64,000 nucleotides of DNA from positions 806,001-870,000 of the forward strand of contig NZ_CP136864.1 in the NCBI RefSeq assembly GCF_045689235.1. The letters run 5' to 3'. Source of the DNA: Congregibacter variabilis. GTDB lineage: Bacteria; Pseudomonadota; Gammaproteobacteria; Pseudomonadales; Halieaceae. This document shows positions 50,309-60,094 of the stretch, piece after piece. Each line of letters starts with the position of its first letter. Positions within the stretch are counted from its first letter, which is position 1. Below the pieces are notes generated by a model that saw nothing but the letters and a program-made list of their open reading frames with translations, did no database searches and was not told the DNA's origin. A program made the translations under genes and the position numbers.

Positions 50309-51163
50309 TTATTCCTGCGCTGCGGAGGGGAAGAAAGGCAGATCGGTGGCGGAGCGAACCTGTAAAGAATCAGGGTATCGAACCCCGGTGAGGTACAGGC
50401 CATGGGGCGGCGCCGTTGCGGCCGCCCGCGTTCTGTCCCGTTGCGCCAGCAAGTCTTTTAACCAGCTCTGGGGCTGCTCACCCAAGCCTACCTGCAGACA
50501 GGACCCAACGATATTGCGCACCATATGATGCAAAAAAGCATTTGCGACCACGCGAATCTGTACAAACTCCCCCCGGCGAAAAACCTGCGCACTTTCCATA
50601 AAGCGCATGGGGGTTGTCGACTGACAGGAGGCGGCTCGAAATGCCGAGAAGTCGCACTCGCCCAGCAGGTCCTGCAAGCTACGGTGCATAAGCACCTCGT
50701 CAATGGGTTGCCGCACCCACACGATACGATTTGCCAATAGAGCGGATGGCGTGCGCGAATTGGCGATCAAGTAATCGTACTGCCGGGCGACCGCACTGTG
50801 GCGAGCATGGAAGTCCTCATTCACCGACAGACCGTCGGCGAGGCGAACATCCATAGGAAGCTGAGCATTGGCTCCGACGATCCAGGCCTTGAGACTCCGG
50901 GCACAAGGCGCATCGAAATGCAGCCATTGGGCGGTAGCATGTACACCGGTATCGGTGCGCCCTGCGCAGAACACGCGTACCGGGCAGTCCGCAATTTTTG
51001 ACAATGCGGTCTCGACTTCAGTCTGAACGGTGCGGACCTTGGGAAGCTGCGCCTGAGCTTGCCAGCCACTGTAGCGACTGCCGTCGTATTCAACCCGCAA
51101 GGCGATGCGCTGCCCCGGGGACAGCGTTTCGGTCGAGAAAGGCCTACTCAGAAATTCAGGCAA
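50309..51163 (-). CDS. truA: tRNA pseudouridine(38-40) synthase
   Basis: 284 residues. It isomerises uridines 38-40 of tRNA anticodon arms. The catalytic Asp is in FCAGRTDTGVHATAQWLHF; EYDGSRYSGWQAQ and FLHHMVRNIVGSCLQVG are conserved TruA elements. It overlaps the fimV stop by eight bases. An in-frame ATG is used; nothing unusual. Confidence 0.96.
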   Translation of the reverse strand: MPEFLSRPFSTETLSPGQRIALRVEYDGSRYSGWQAQAQLPKVRTVQTEVETALSKIADCPVRVFCAGRTDTGVHATAQWLHFDAPCARSLKAWIVGANAQLPMDVRLADGLSVNEDFHARHSAVARQYDYLIANSRTPSALLANRIVWVRQPIDEVLMHRSLQDLLGECDFSAFRAASCQSTTPMRFMESAQVFRRGEFVQIRVVANAFLHHMVRNIVGSCLQVGLGEQPQSWLKDLLAQRDRTRAAATAPPHGLYLTGVRYPDSLQVRSATDLPFFPSAAQE

Positions 51164-53627
51164 TGCGGGTCAGAAGGTCCCGCGATTCCTGCTGTTGCTC
51201 TTCGGTACCCTTTTCAATCACTTCTTCGAGGATGCCGCGAGCGCCATCATTATCGCCCATGTCCAGATACGCGCGGGCCAAATCCAGCTTGGTAGCCATT
51301 TGGTCGGCGTCATCAGCAATGAGTAACTCTTCGGTTTCCACATCATCACTGTCCGGGGCGACACTTTGCGAAGTTGCTTCTTCGCCAGGAACCAGAGCGT
51401 CAGAGAGATCAAGTTCTTCATCGGCGCTGTCAAAGTCTAGCTCGTCGCCACTTCCATCCAAGGGGCTGTCTTCTTCGATCTCAAGGTGCGCAAATTCAAT
51501 GGTCTCCATGTCTTCGTCGGCCACTGGGGCACTTTCAAACACAGAGCTCTCTACTTCGGCATCTTCAAGACTTAAGTCAAGAGCATCCAAGCCGTCGGCA
51601 TCGGCATCCGTATCCAGGCTCGCAGGCTCGAGGTCCAATTCTTCACCCAGGTCCAGCGTCGCAGTCGGCTCATCTCCGGTGTCAGCCATAAAACTTGGAG
51701 CGGCAGCAGTAGCGCCCCCGGTGCCCAAGAGAGCTTCTCCCCGGGCAATAGAATCAGAACTGCCGTGCTTTCGAAGCTCCTCAAGCTGCTCCGCGGCACT
51801 CGCTTCTTCACCCATATCAACGTACAGCTCGATCAATTTGACACGGTAGGCGCCGTTGCCAGGATCGCTACTGATAGCTGTTTCAAGAAGCTCGATGGCT
51901 TGCAGGTAGCGACCATACGCAATGTAGATATCGGCCTCAGCAAGCGCATCACCGCCAGCCCCTTCATCGATATAGTCATCATGCTTGCGCTCGCCGTAAC
52001 CGCGACTACCGCCGCGAGAATGCGCCTCGCCATCCGAGTCGTCAGACGCCTCTGCACCTGGCTCTTCATCAGATTCCAAGGCTACGGCTGCAGAGGACTC
52101 TGCCTCCAGGTCCAACGAATCTTCGTCCTCAAATGACTCAGTCTTCAGATTAACCCCGGCAAAGACATCGTCGTCTTCCCGCGCTGCTTGTGCGTTTCGC
52201 CCACCGGTATCGGAATCTTCATTTTGTGCGCGCCGGCGCAGCAACAGGACCACTGCTGCCACAACTGCCAGCAGGCCGCCCGATATGGGTAACCAGGGAA
52301 TACCGCCTGACTGGGCGTTAGATACGCTCGCCGTGGGGCTCGGGGTCTGTGCCGCAGGCGTCGCTGTAACTACTGGCGCAGGTGCAGGCGTCGCCGCGGC
52401 AACCGCGGCGGCCTCTCGTGCCTCGCGCAGGGCCTGCTCCAGCGTCGCGATTTGCTCATCTTTTAGAGAAACAATCTGCTCAAGCGTATCCAAACGAGTG
52501 GCCATGGCATCGAGCTGAGCGGCTAGTTCGGAGGAACCCGAGGACTCGCCGGCAGGCGCAGCCTCATCTATATCGTCCGCGGCCGCATCCATAACACTGC
52601 TTGAAGTCGCACCAGCGTCTGCAGCCTGGTTTCCAGCATTTGCCGGTGCGTCTACCGATGCTTCTGCCTCACTACTGCGCGGCTGGGTATCGGCACTACT
52701 GTCCGCTGAAACGCGCAGGGTTGCTGCTGCAGTAACCCCGGGTGCGCCGCGTGCTGATCGCCATTGTTGATTTTGCTCGCGCACCTCGTCCAGGGCACGT
52801 GCCAGATCATCAGAACTAATCTCACCCGCAGCGGGGAGATAAATAATGTAACCCGCCTTGATTTGATTAATATTGCCGTTGATGAATGCTTCAGGATTCA
52901 GCCGCTGGATCTCCAGCATGGCTTGTTGCACTGACACACCTTGCGGCTTTCCCTCAGAAGCGATCTGCCACAGGGTTTCGTCGCGCTTCACCATATATCG
53001 GTTGCCAGAGCGCGGGATCTCTGCCGTCTCAGCAGAGAATGCACGCTTGGGCATTTGCCCGGCGGGAAGGCTGCTCTCTCGTAATGCTACCGAATCACTG
53101 GCGCTGCTAACTGCTTGCTGCTGTGCAGGCGGCGTCGCCAAAGCAGGCTTTTCAAGGTTTGTGTCCTGCTCAATACGCTCCACTGCAGAGACCGTGACCA
53201 CATCCTGGCGAAAGGCCGGAGGATCCACTAAAACGGTGTACTCACGCAGTAAACGCCCCGAGGGCCAGCGCGCCTCGATGATCAGATCAATAAACGGTTC
53301 CAGTACCGCCTCATCAGTGCTGAGTCGAATCACCCCACGTCCGGTGTCCTGATCAACCTCGATATCGAACTTGATACTGGTAAGAAAATAACTGCGTTCC
53401 ACGCCCAGGCGGTCGAAATCATCGCCCGCTGCAAGACGGATACGAATATCGTCGACTGTTAAAGCCCGCGTATCGAGGAGTTCCACCTCGGCGCGCAAAG
53501 GCTCGTTGAGGAACGATTGCATCTCGATTTCACCGAGACCCAATGCCAACGTCGGCAATGATGCCGCCGCCCCATACGCGATTACCGCTGCACGCACAGC
53601 AGCCCTGACCCCGACTCTAGTCACCAT
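51156..53627 (-). CDS. fimV: FimV/HubP-family polar hub protein
   Basis: 823 residues. A signal peptide precedes the FimV N-domain (GLGEIEMQSFLNEPLRAEVEL, quoted in part). A LysM domain follows at about 205-265 (YMVKRDETLWQIASEGKPQG, IKAGYIIYLP). A coiled coil and Pro/Ala linker lead to one membrane helix (LPISGGLLAVVAAVVLLLRR, about 445-465). The cytoplasmic part has two TPR-like units, very acidic linkers and the FimV C-terminal helix (KLDLARAYLDMGDNDGARGI). It organises the pole, type IV pili and chemosensory systems in relatives. Confidence 0.93.
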   Translation of the reverse strand: MVTRVGVRAAVRAAVIAYGAAASLPTLALGLGEIEMQSFLNEPLRAEVELLDTRALTVDDIRIRLAAGDDFDRLGVERSYFLTSIKFDIEVDQDTGRGVIRLSTDEAVLEPFIDLIIEARWPSGRLLREYTVLVDPPAFRQDVVTVSAVERIEQDTNLEKPALATPPAQQQAVSSASDSVALRESSLPAGQMPKRAFSAETAEIPRSGNRYMVKRDETLWQIASEGKPQGVSVQQAMLEIQRLNPEAFINGNINQIKAGYIIYLPAAGEISSDDLARALDEVREQNQQWRSARGAPGVTAAATLRVSADSSADTQPRSSEAEASVDAPANAGNQAADAGATSSSVMDAAADDIDEAAPAGESSGSSELAAQLDAMATRLDTLEQIVSLKDEQIATLEQALREAREAAAVAAATPAPAPVVTATPAAQTPSPTASVSNAQSGGIPWLPISGGLLAVVAAVVLLLRRRAQNEDSDTGGRNAQAAREDDDVFAGVNLKTESFEDEDSLDLEAESSAAVALESDEEPGAEASDDSDGEAHSRGGSRGYGERKHDDYIDEGAGGDALAEADIYIAYGRYLQAIELLETAISSDPGNGAYRVKLIELYVDMGEEASAAEQLEELRKHGSSDSIARGEALLGTGGATAAAPSFMADTGDEPTATLDLGEELDLEPASLDTDADADGLDALDLSLEDAEVESSVFESAPVADEDMETIEFAHLEIEEDSPLDGSGDELDFDSADEELDLSDALVPGEEATSQSVAPDSDDVETEELLIADDADQMATKLDLARAYLDMGDNDGARGILEEVIEKGTEEQQQESRDLLTRIA

Positions 53628-53778
53628 CGCCTCGCCTTTTTATTACCCTGATTAGCCATTATGCCCGAAGCTCTCGAGTCTTAGGCGCTTTACCTGACCA
53701 TACCGCACATGAGCACAGAAAAAGCTTTTTACACAACAGCTTGCGTCAAATTACCTACAAAATGCTGCAACTTGTAGA

Positions 53779-53808
53779 AATGTAGCCTTGCGCGCGCAGC
53801 GACGTCAA
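53779..53808 (-). promoter_or_regulatory. Candidate sigma-70 promoter of fimV
   Basis: In the 224-base gap between asd and fimV the minus strand has TTGACG (53803-53808), an 18-base spacer and TACATT (53779-53784). These match five and four of six consensus bases. It lies about 150 bases upstream of fimV. Confidence 0.33.
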
Positions 53809-53851
53809 GTCCGAGAGGCTTTTGGGACAAAGCCCAAAGACGACTGGATAC

Positions 53852-54880
53852 TTAAGAAAGGAGCTTCTGGCTGATCAACAACTCGGCAATTTGCACGCTA
53901 TTTAGGGCCGCTCCCTTGCGCAGATTGTCCGAAACCACCCACAGGTCCAGCCCCTTTTCGTGGGAAATATCTTCGCGGATGCGGCTCACAAACACGCCGT
54001 CTTTGCCCGCTGCATCCGTGACCGGCGTTGCATAGCCGCCATCTTTGGGCTCATCGATCACCACTACACCTGGCGCAGCGGCCAGCAGCGAGCGCGCCTC
54101 CTGGGCACTTAACTTATCGCGAGTTTCGATGTGCACTGCCTCAGAGTGACCATGAAAAACAGGCACACGAACACAGGTGGGATTCACCGCAATAGAGTCA
54201 TCTTCAAAAATCTTCTGCGTCTCCCAGACCATTTTCATCTCTTCGCGGGTGTAGCCGTTGTCCTGAAAGGAATCAATCTGCGGCAGCGCATTAAACGCAA
54301 TCTGCCTGGGATAGACCTTGCTCTGCGCAGGTTGCCCGTTGAGCAGACGTGCGGTCTGGCCAGCCAATTCTTCAATAGCTGACTTACCTGTGCCCGAAAC
54401 AGCCTGGTAGGTGGCAACATTAATCCGCGTAATTACCGCCGCATCATGTAAGGGCTTTAGGGCAACGAGCATCTGAATGGTCGAACAATTAGGGTTGGCG
54501 ATAATTCCCCGAGCGTGGAAGCCTGCGACTGCATGCGGATTTACCTCGGGCACCACCAGAGGAATATCCTCATCGCGGCGAAAGTGCGAGGTGTTGTCTA
54601 TCACGACGCAGCCAGTCGCCGCCGCTATGGGCGCATATTCTTCCGACACGCTTCCGCCGGCAGAGAACAGGGCGATTTTCACTTTGGAAAAATCAAACTT
54701 CGCCAGATCCTCTACAGCATATTGCTTACCGCGAAAGTTAATGCGCTTACCCGCCGAACGCTCGGAAGCGAGCAAATACAACTCTCCAACGGGAAAATCA
54801 CGCTGCTCGAGAATATCGATCATCGCTTCGCCCACCGCGCCGGTGGCTCCAACTACTGCTATGTCGTAGGTATCACTCAT
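53852..54880 (-). CDS. asd: Aspartate-semialdehyde dehydrogenase
   Basis: 342 residues from the ATG at 54880 (MSDTYDIAVVGATGAVGEAM); a GTG at 54898 overlaps the leuB stop and is an alternative. It reduces aspartyl phosphate for lysine, threonine and methionine synthesis. NADP motif VVGATGAVGEA, catalytic Cys in ANPNCSTIQMLVAL, and HGHSEAVHIET are visible. It is last in the leuC-leuD-leuB-asd order, the common arrangement. Confidence 0.95.
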   Translation of the reverse strand: MSDTYDIAVVGATGAVGEAMIDILEQRDFPVGELYLLASERSAGKRINFRGKQYAVEDLAKFDFSKVKIALFSAGGSVSEEYAPIAAATGCVVIDNTSHFRRDEDIPLVVPEVNPHAVAGFHARGIIANPNCSTIQMLVALKPLHDAAVITRINVATYQAVSGTGKSAIEELAGQTARLLNGQPAQSKVYPRQIAFNALPQIDSFQDNGYTREEMKMVWETQKIFEDDSIAVNPTCVRVPVFHGHSEAVHIETRDKLSAQEARSLLAAAPGVVVIDEPKDGGYATPVTDAAGKDGVFVSRIREDISHEKGLDLWVVSDNLRKGAALNSVQIAELLISQKLLS

Positions 54881-54894
54881 TACTTTGTTGTCCG

Positions 54895-55986
54895 TCACGC
54901 TGTCTGTGTTTTTACCAATGCCGCAACCACGGCGTTGCCCATCTCGCTGGTACTGATACTGACCCCATCGCGGCTAACAATGTCCGCAGTCCGCAAGCCC
55001 TGATCCAGAACCTGACCTACGGCGGCTTCAATACAATCCGCCCCCGCAGGACACCCCAGGGAATAGCGCAGCATCATTGCCACAGAAAGAATGGTCGCCA
55101 GTGGATTGGCCTTTCCCTGCCCGGCGATATCCGGAGCAGAGCCATGACAGGGCTCGTAGATCCCCTGCCCGCTTTCATTAAGCGAGGCTGACGGCAACAT
55201 ACCGATGGAGCCGGTCAACATGGCAGCTGCATCCGAGAGGATGTCGCCAAACATATTGCCTGTCACGATGACATCAAACTGCTTTGGTGCACGCACGAGC
55301 TGCATAGCCGCGTTGTCCACGTACATATGCTCCAGCTCTACGTTTGGATAATCAGCCGCCAGCTCTGTGACGACCTCCCGCCACAGTACCGTCGCCTCAA
55401 GCACGTTCGCCTTGTCCACAGAACAGACACGACCGCCACGCTTTGCCGCAAGCTCAAAAGCCAGCTTCGCAATGCGTCGAATCTCGCTTTCACTGTAGAC
55501 ATAGGTGTTGAAACCTTCGCGCTCGCCGTTCTCAAGCGTACGTATTCCCCGGGGCTGTCCAAAATAGATGCCGCCGGTGAGTTCACGGACAATGAGAATA
55601 TCCAGCCCCGAAACAAGCTCAGGTTTTAGGCTCGAGGCATCCACAAGTTGGGGATACATGATCGCCGGGCGAAGATTGCCAAATAGGCCAAGCTCAGAAC
55701 GAATTCGCAGCAAGCCCTTTTCTGGCCGCAGATCTCTGTCCAGATGATCGAAGGCCGGCCCGCCCACTGCCCCGAGCAAAATAGCGTCCGCCGCGCGGGC
55801 CTTTTCCAGGGTAGACGCCGGGAGCGGATCGCCCTCCGCCTCATAAGCGGCACCACCGATGAGTGCTGAATCGGTGCTGATATCAAGATCGTAGAGCTCG
55901 CAGACCCGCGCGAGCACCTTCTGCGCCTCCGGCACGATCTCCTGTCCGATATAGTCACCGGGGAGCAAAAGAACGGACTGCCTCAT
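54895..55986 (-). CDS. leuB: 3-isopropylmalate dehydrogenase
   Basis: 363 residues. It oxidises and decarboxylates 3-isopropylmalate to the leucine precursor. Substrate loop IRSELGLFGNLRPA, RELTGGIYFGQPRG, metal-binding TGNMFGDILSDAAAML and NAD-binding CHGSAPDIAGQGKANPLAT are all present. It overlaps leuD by four bases. Confidence 0.97.
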   Translation of the reverse strand: MRQSVLLLPGDYIGQEIVPEAQKVLARVCELYDLDISTDSALIGGAAYEAEGDPLPASTLEKARAADAILLGAVGGPAFDHLDRDLRPEKGLLRIRSELGLFGNLRPAIMYPQLVDASSLKPELVSGLDILIVRELTGGIYFGQPRGIRTLENGEREGFNTYVYSESEIRRIAKLAFELAAKRGGRVCSVDKANVLEATVLWREVVTELAADYPNVELEHMYVDNAAMQLVRAPKQFDVIVTGNMFGDILSDAAAMLTGSIGMLPSASLNESGQGIYEPCHGSAPDIAGQGKANPLATILSVAMMLRYSLGCPAGADCIEAAVGQVLDQGLRTADIVSRDGVSISTSEMGNAVVAALVKTQTA

Positions 55987-56636
55987 GCGCTAGCCTCCGC
56001 AGAAAAAAGCCAGGGAGAGCGACTTCTAAGCTTCTCCTCGTAGGCGCGAATCGCAGCCTCGCTTTTGAGAGTGACACCAATATCATCGAGGCCTTCCAAC
56101 AAACACTGCCGTCGATACTCCTCCACCGGGAAAGGCCAGCTCCGACCATCCGCGAGGCGTACTTCCTGCTTCTCAAGATCTACGGTAATGCGGTAGCCCT
56201 CGTTGGCATACAAAATTTCGAATAGCTCGCTGACCTGCTCGGCAGTCAGGACCACGGGCAGAACGCCATTCTTAAAGCAATTGTTGTAAAAAATATCGGC
56301 AAAGCTTGGCGCGATCACACAGCGGAAACCATAATCCTCCAGCGCCCAGGGAGCGTGCTCCCTACTTGATCCACAGCCGAAGTTTTCGCGACACAGGAGC
56401 ACCGACGCGCCCTGATAACGCGGAAAATTCAGGGGAAACTCGGGATTGAGTGGTCGATTACTGCAATCCTGACCGGGCTCGCCTTCGTCGAGGTAACGCA
56501 ATTCATCAAACAGGTTGGGACCAAAGCCACTGCGTTTAATGGACTTAAGAAACTGCTTGGGAATAATGAGATCAGTATCCACATTGGCACGATCCATGGG
56601 CGCAATCAGACCCTCGTGTACTCTCAGTGCTTTCAT
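55983..56636 (-). CDS. leuD: 3-isopropylmalate dehydratase small subunit
   Basis: 217 residues. The swivel subunit of isopropylmalate isomerase, pairing with LeuC. The start ANVDTDLIIPKQFLKSIKRSG and the substrate motif ENFGCGSSREHAPWAL are typical. It overlaps leuC and leuB by four bases on each side, so all three are translation-coupled. Confidence 0.97.
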   Translation of the reverse strand: MKALRVHEGLIAPMDRANVDTDLIIPKQFLKSIKRSGFGPNLFDELRYLDEGEPGQDCSNRPLNPEFPLNFPRYQGASVLLCRENFGCGSSREHAPWALEDYGFRCVIAPSFADIFYNNCFKNGVLPVVLTAEQVSELFEILYANEGYRITVDLEKQEVRLADGRSWPFPVEEYRRQCLLEGLDDIGVTLKSEAAIRAYEEKLRSRSPWLFSAEASA

Positions 56637-58066
56637 GACAACTCTCCCTGAAAGTCCCTGACGTCCACAAAATGCCCGGCGATCGCCGCTGCCGCAGCCA
56701 TGGCCGGACTCACCAAATGTGTTCGGCCGCCAAAACCCTGGCGCCCCTCAAAATTACGGTTAGAGGTCGACGCACAGTGCTCACCCTTGCCCAACTTGTC
56801 AGCATTCATAGCCAGGCACATAGAGCAGCCGGGCTCACGCCACTCAAGACCTGCGTCCAGAAAAATCTGATCAAGCCCCTCGGCCTCGGCCTGCGCTTTT
56901 ACCTCACCGGAACCCGGAACCACCATCGCCTGCTTCACGGAGTCTGCTTTTTTACGACCGCGCACAACAGCCGCAGCTTCTCGAAGATCTTCGATACGTG
57001 AGTTAGTACAGGAACCGATAAACACCCGATCCGCTGGAATAGACGTGATTGGCGAACCGCCATGCAAGCCCATGTAAGCCAGTGCTCGAACAGTGGCATC
57101 GCGCTGCCCTGCATTACTCATAGACTCAGGATCAGGAATGGAGTCAGTCACTGCAGCCACCATCTCCGGCGAGGTTCCCCAGGTAACCTGGGGCGCGACG
57201 CTTGCGGCATCCAGATGTACTTCGCGATCAAATACAGCATCTGCATCACTGTGAAGATCGCTCCAGGCAGCTACCGCCAGCTCCCACTGCTCGCCCACTG
57301 GCGCCATGGTGCGTCCACGAACGTAGTCGATGGTCACATCGTCTACGGCAATCATGCCCATGCGCGCACCGGCCTCGATAGACATATTGCACAGGGTCAT
57401 ACGACCCTCCATGCTGAGAGCCTCGACCGCCTCCCCGGCGAACTCAATCGCAAACCCGGTGCCACCGGCGGTACCGATGTCACCGATGATCGCCAGCGCC
57501 AGATCCTTCGCAGTCACCCCCAATGAAAGTCGACCATCCACCCGTATTCGCAGGTTTTTCATCTTCTGCTGCACGAGACACTGCGTCGCCAAAACATGCT
57601 CGACCTCCGATGTGCCAATTCCGTGAGCGAGCGCGCCGAGAGCTCCGTGTGTACTGGTATGGGAGTCCCCACACACGACGGTCATTCCGGGAAGCGTAGC
57701 GCCCATCTCGGGACCCACAACGTGCACGATCCCCTGACGGCGATCGTTGATAGGTATCTCTTCGATGCCAAATTGCTCGCAGTTGTCATCCAGAGTCTGT
57801 ACCTGAAGCCGCGACGTCGCATCAATAATGCCTGCCACACCGCCCGCCCTTTCTGCAGCATCTGTGGGCACATTATGGTCGGGCACCGCCAGGTTAGCAT
57901 CCAGACGCCAGGGCTCGCGTCCGGCCAGACGCAAACCTTCAAAGGCCTGAGGCGATGTAACTTCATGGATAAGATGACGATCGATGTAGATCAGAGCGGA
58001 ACCGTCCTCGCGCTCTTCTACCAGATGGGCTTCCCACAGTTTGTCATACAACGTTTTACCCGGCAT
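56633..58066 (-). CDS. leuC: 3-isopropylmalate dehydratase large subunit
   Basis: 477 residues. The [4Fe-4S] subunit that isomerises 2- to 3-isopropylmalate. The start MPGKTLYDKLWEAHLV, CGDSHTSTHGALGALAHGIG, and the cluster cysteines in FIGSCTNSRIEDL and PGCSMCLAMN are conserved. It is first in the leuC-leuD-leuB-asd operon and divergent from a LysR gene, the usual layout for leucine-operon control. Confidence 0.97.
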   Translation of the reverse strand: MPGKTLYDKLWEAHLVEEREDGSALIYIDRHLIHEVTSPQAFEGLRLAGREPWRLDANLAVPDHNVPTDAAERAGGVAGIIDATSRLQVQTLDDNCEQFGIEEIPINDRRQGIVHVVGPEMGATLPGMTVVCGDSHTSTHGALGALAHGIGTSEVEHVLATQCLVQQKMKNLRIRVDGRLSLGVTAKDLALAIIGDIGTAGGTGFAIEFAGEAVEALSMEGRMTLCNMSIEAGARMGMIAVDDVTIDYVRGRTMAPVGEQWELAVAAWSDLHSDADAVFDREVHLDAASVAPQVTWGTSPEMVAAVTDSIPDPESMSNAGQRDATVRALAYMGLHGGSPITSIPADRVFIGSCTNSRIEDLREAAAVVRGRKKADSVKQAMVVPGSGEVKAQAEAEGLDQIFLDAGLEWREPGCSMCLAMNADKLGKGEHCASTSNRNFEGRQGFGGRTHLVSPAMAAAAAIAGHFVDVRDFQGELS

Positions 58067-58114
58067 AGCAGTGTGCTCTTAGCTAAAAACGCGGACATCC
58101 TAGGCTTGCATTAG

Positions 58115-58138
58115 AAATAACTCAAATCTATTATTTTC
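58115..58138. promoter_or_regulatory. Dyad GAAATAA-N10-TTATTTTC, LysR operator candidate
   Basis: In the 98-base gap between leuC and the LysR gene, AATAA (58116-58120) and TTATT (58131-58135) form an inverted repeat with near-symmetric GAAA/TTTC flanks. Spacing fits a LysR-type site. It could serve both promoters. Confidence 0.45.
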
Positions 58139-58164
58139 ATACGGTCAATAACTTTTGATTATTC

Positions 58165-59085
58165 ATGGATATCGCCAATCTTCGTGCTTTTGCCGCAGTC
58201 GCTAAGGCCCAATCATTTTCTGTCGCGGCGGAGCACCTGCACCTAAGCCAACCCGCCATTAGCAAGCGCATCGCTGTGCTGGAAACAGAGCTCAACACAA
58301 CACTGTTCGACCGCCTTGGGCGGCGTATCGAACTGACCGAGGCCGGTCGCGCCCTGCAGCAACATCTGCCAAAAATAGAACAAAGTCTGCGCCAGGCCGA
58401 GCAGGCAGTGCGCGATATCAACGGGGAAATCGCCGGCCCCCTGCGCATCGCCACCAGCCATCACATAGGTTTGCACCGCCTTCCCCCCGTGCTATCTGCA
58501 TTCCAGCAACGTTACCCGTCGGTGCAGCTGGCTATTGAGTTTCTGGATTCTGAGCAGGCTTATGAGCGGCTTCGCATGGGTGATATCGAATTGGCCGTGG
58601 TGACGCTCGCCCCCGGCGACGTAAGCCAGCTCAAGAGCGAAGCGATCTGGCAAGATGGTTTATCGGTGATGGTCTGCAAAGAACACGCTCTGGCCGGACG
58701 CCGAACGGTGGGTATCGAGGAGCTAGCCGGCTATGCCGCGGTGTTACCCGGACTGGATACTTTCACCGGCCAGATCGTGCATCGTCACTTCAATGAAGCC
58801 GGCGCACAACTGCAACTGCGCATGTCCACCAACTACCTGGAAACATTGCGCATGATGGCTGTGGTGGGCTTAGGCTGGACCGTGCTCCCCGACAGCATGG
58901 CTGCACCGGAACTCCAGGCACTGTCAGTCGAGGATACGCAGCTATCGCGAACCCTGGGACTGGTGTGTCATCAGGAACGGAGTCTGTCTCGCAGTGCCAG
59001 GGCATTTACAGAACTCTTGAGAGAATCTGGACAGATCCCGGCCTCCAGACGCCAAGCCCAAACGAACCGCGCTACTCGCGGATAG
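58165..59085 (+). CDS. LysR-type regulator, probably of the leu operon
   Basis: 306 residues. The winged helix is at about 5-60 (LRAFAAVAKAQSFSVAAEHL, SQPAISKRIAVLE). The effector domain contains GPLRIATSHHIGLHRLPPVL and YLETLRMMAVVGLGWTVLPD. It lies divergent to leuC with the dyad between, as is common for regulators of leucine biosynthesis. The effector is unknown, possibly a pathway intermediate. Its 3' end overlaps the convergent thioesterase gene by 14 bases. Confidence 0.9.
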   Translation: MDIANLRAFAAVAKAQSFSVAAEHLHLSQPAISKRIAVLETELNTTLFDRLGRRIELTEAGRALQQHLPKIEQSLRQAEQAVRDINGEIAGPLRIATSHHIGLHRLPPVLSAFQQRYPSVQLAIEFLDSEQAYERLRMGDIELAVVTLAPGDVSQLKSEAIWQDGLSVMVCKEHALAGRRTVGIEELAGYAAVLPGLDTFTGQIVHRHFNEAGAQLQLRMSTNYLETLRMMAVVGLGWTVLPDSMAAPELQALSVEDTQLSRTLGLVCHQERSLSRSARAFTELLRESGQIPASRRQAQTNRATRG

Positions 59086-59587
59086 CACCGTCGTCGCCCA
59101 TAAGCAGATTCAGCTTGTGGGCATCGCCGGGAGCAACTCCCAAACCACCATGGTCCGGGAAGTAAAACGCGCCGCTATAACGCAAAACCGGATTATCGCC
59201 GTCGTAGATAGCGCCACTGCAAAAACCGAAACGACGCTTCACCTGCACGTGGTCCGCCCGGGTCTCTAACCAACGACCTGGACGCCCGGGTGCCATAAAA
59301 TCAAAGCTCAGATTTATCGTTGGCGAAGGCGCCGGTTGATCACGCAACAAGTGGATGCTGGTCGCTGCAGCGATGTCCGCCAGTGTCATAAGCGCGCCCC
59401 CATGAATGATCCCCATGAGATTCAGGTGCTGCTCCTGCACCACCAAACCAAAGCTCACCTTGTCGTCTCGAAAGCGCCGGTAAAACGGCTGAAGACGATC
59501 GCCAAAACCGAGTCCTTCGGGCAAGCGCTCGAAACCTTCTGGCACATCCATAGGCGTCCCATCGTTAATCTTTGAAGCCATGAGCAA
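59072..59587 (-). CDS. Hotdog-fold thioesterase (PaaI-like)
   Basis: 171 residues; a start at M3 (59581) is equally possible. The core motif LMGIIHGGALMTLADIAAATS is the PaaI/YbgC-type hotdog helix, and NLSFDFMAPGRPGRWLETRA gives the next strands. It should hydrolyse an acyl-CoA, but the substrate is unknown. It shares 14 bases with the convergent LysR gene. Confidence 0.84.
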   Translation of the reverse strand: MLMASKINDGTPMDVPEGFERLPEGLGFGDRLQPFYRRFRDDKVSFGLVVQEQHLNLMGIIHGGALMTLADIAAATSIHLLRDQPAPSPTINLSFDFMAPGRPGRWLETRADHVQVKRRFGFCSGAIYDGDNPVLRYSGAFYFPDHGGLGVAPGDAHKLNLLMGDDGAIRE

Positions 59588-59626
59588 AATATCCTGTGTG
59601 CATTAGGACGGCGATATAAGCCGCCG

Positions 59627-60094
59627 TCAAAAAATACCCATCTCCAAACCTACGGCAAACCCAGCGCCAAGTTCTTCTGCGCACTTCAGCGCCTCTGGAT
59701 CCACAGGGCCGCGAATTATTCGTGGCTCCAGGGCCTCCGTAAAGGGAATCCCAGAGAGGATCCGCTGAGCCTCTGCAACCGCTCCCCGTCCATCGTTACC
59801 GGCCGTTACCAACAACGCGTAGGGCAGACTGCAACCAGCGCTGATCAGCGGATAAAAGATCCGGTCCAGTAAATCCTTCATTCCACCGGACAAACGCCCG
59901 GAGTTTTCAGCACAGACGAATAAAACCCCGGAGCTTTGCTTGATATCAGTGGCTCCAACATCAGCCGCCCGCTCGATACGCGCTGCCGAGTTGTGCTCTG
60001 TGGCTCCGCGCCAGCTTGCCGCGGCTAGCTGCGCAGAAGCACCACTTTGGCTGTGATAAACAATTAACACGGCAAACTCTGTCTTACCTCCCAA
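59627..60094 (-). CDS. Flavodoxin-like / NAD(P)H-dependent FMN reductase family protein
   Basis: 155 residues. The N-terminal VLIVYHSQSGASAQLAAA is the FMN phosphate loop, and VCAENSGRLSGGMKDLLDRIFYPL gives the second flavin contact (quoted in part). It fits small WrbA/flavodoxin-fold reductases. It is 39 bases upstream of the thioesterase gene in the same direction, so possibly co-transcribed. Specific electron partners are unknown. Confidence 0.72.
   Translation of the reverse strand: MGGKTEFAVLIVYHSQSGASAQLAAASWRGATEHNSAARIERAADVGATDIKQSSGVLFVCAENSGRLSGGMKDLLDRIFYPLISAGCSLPYALLVTAGNDGRGAVAEAQRILSGIPFTEALEPRIIRGPVDPEALKCAEELGAGFAVGLEMGIF

Noticed and set aside
50373..50390. GGTTCGATACCC-like T-loop on the minus strand, considered as a tRNA
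   Set aside because: It lies inside truA coding sequence and no acceptor or anticodon stem can be built around it.
53815..53840. Hairpin CTTTGGG / CCCAAAAG downstream of asd as a terminator
   Set aside because: The stem is weak and no T-run follows on the minus strand.
57266..57278. GGCGGTAGCTGCC inside leuC as an ops element
   Set aside because: It lies inside coding sequence of a short housekeeping operon not expected to need RfaH.
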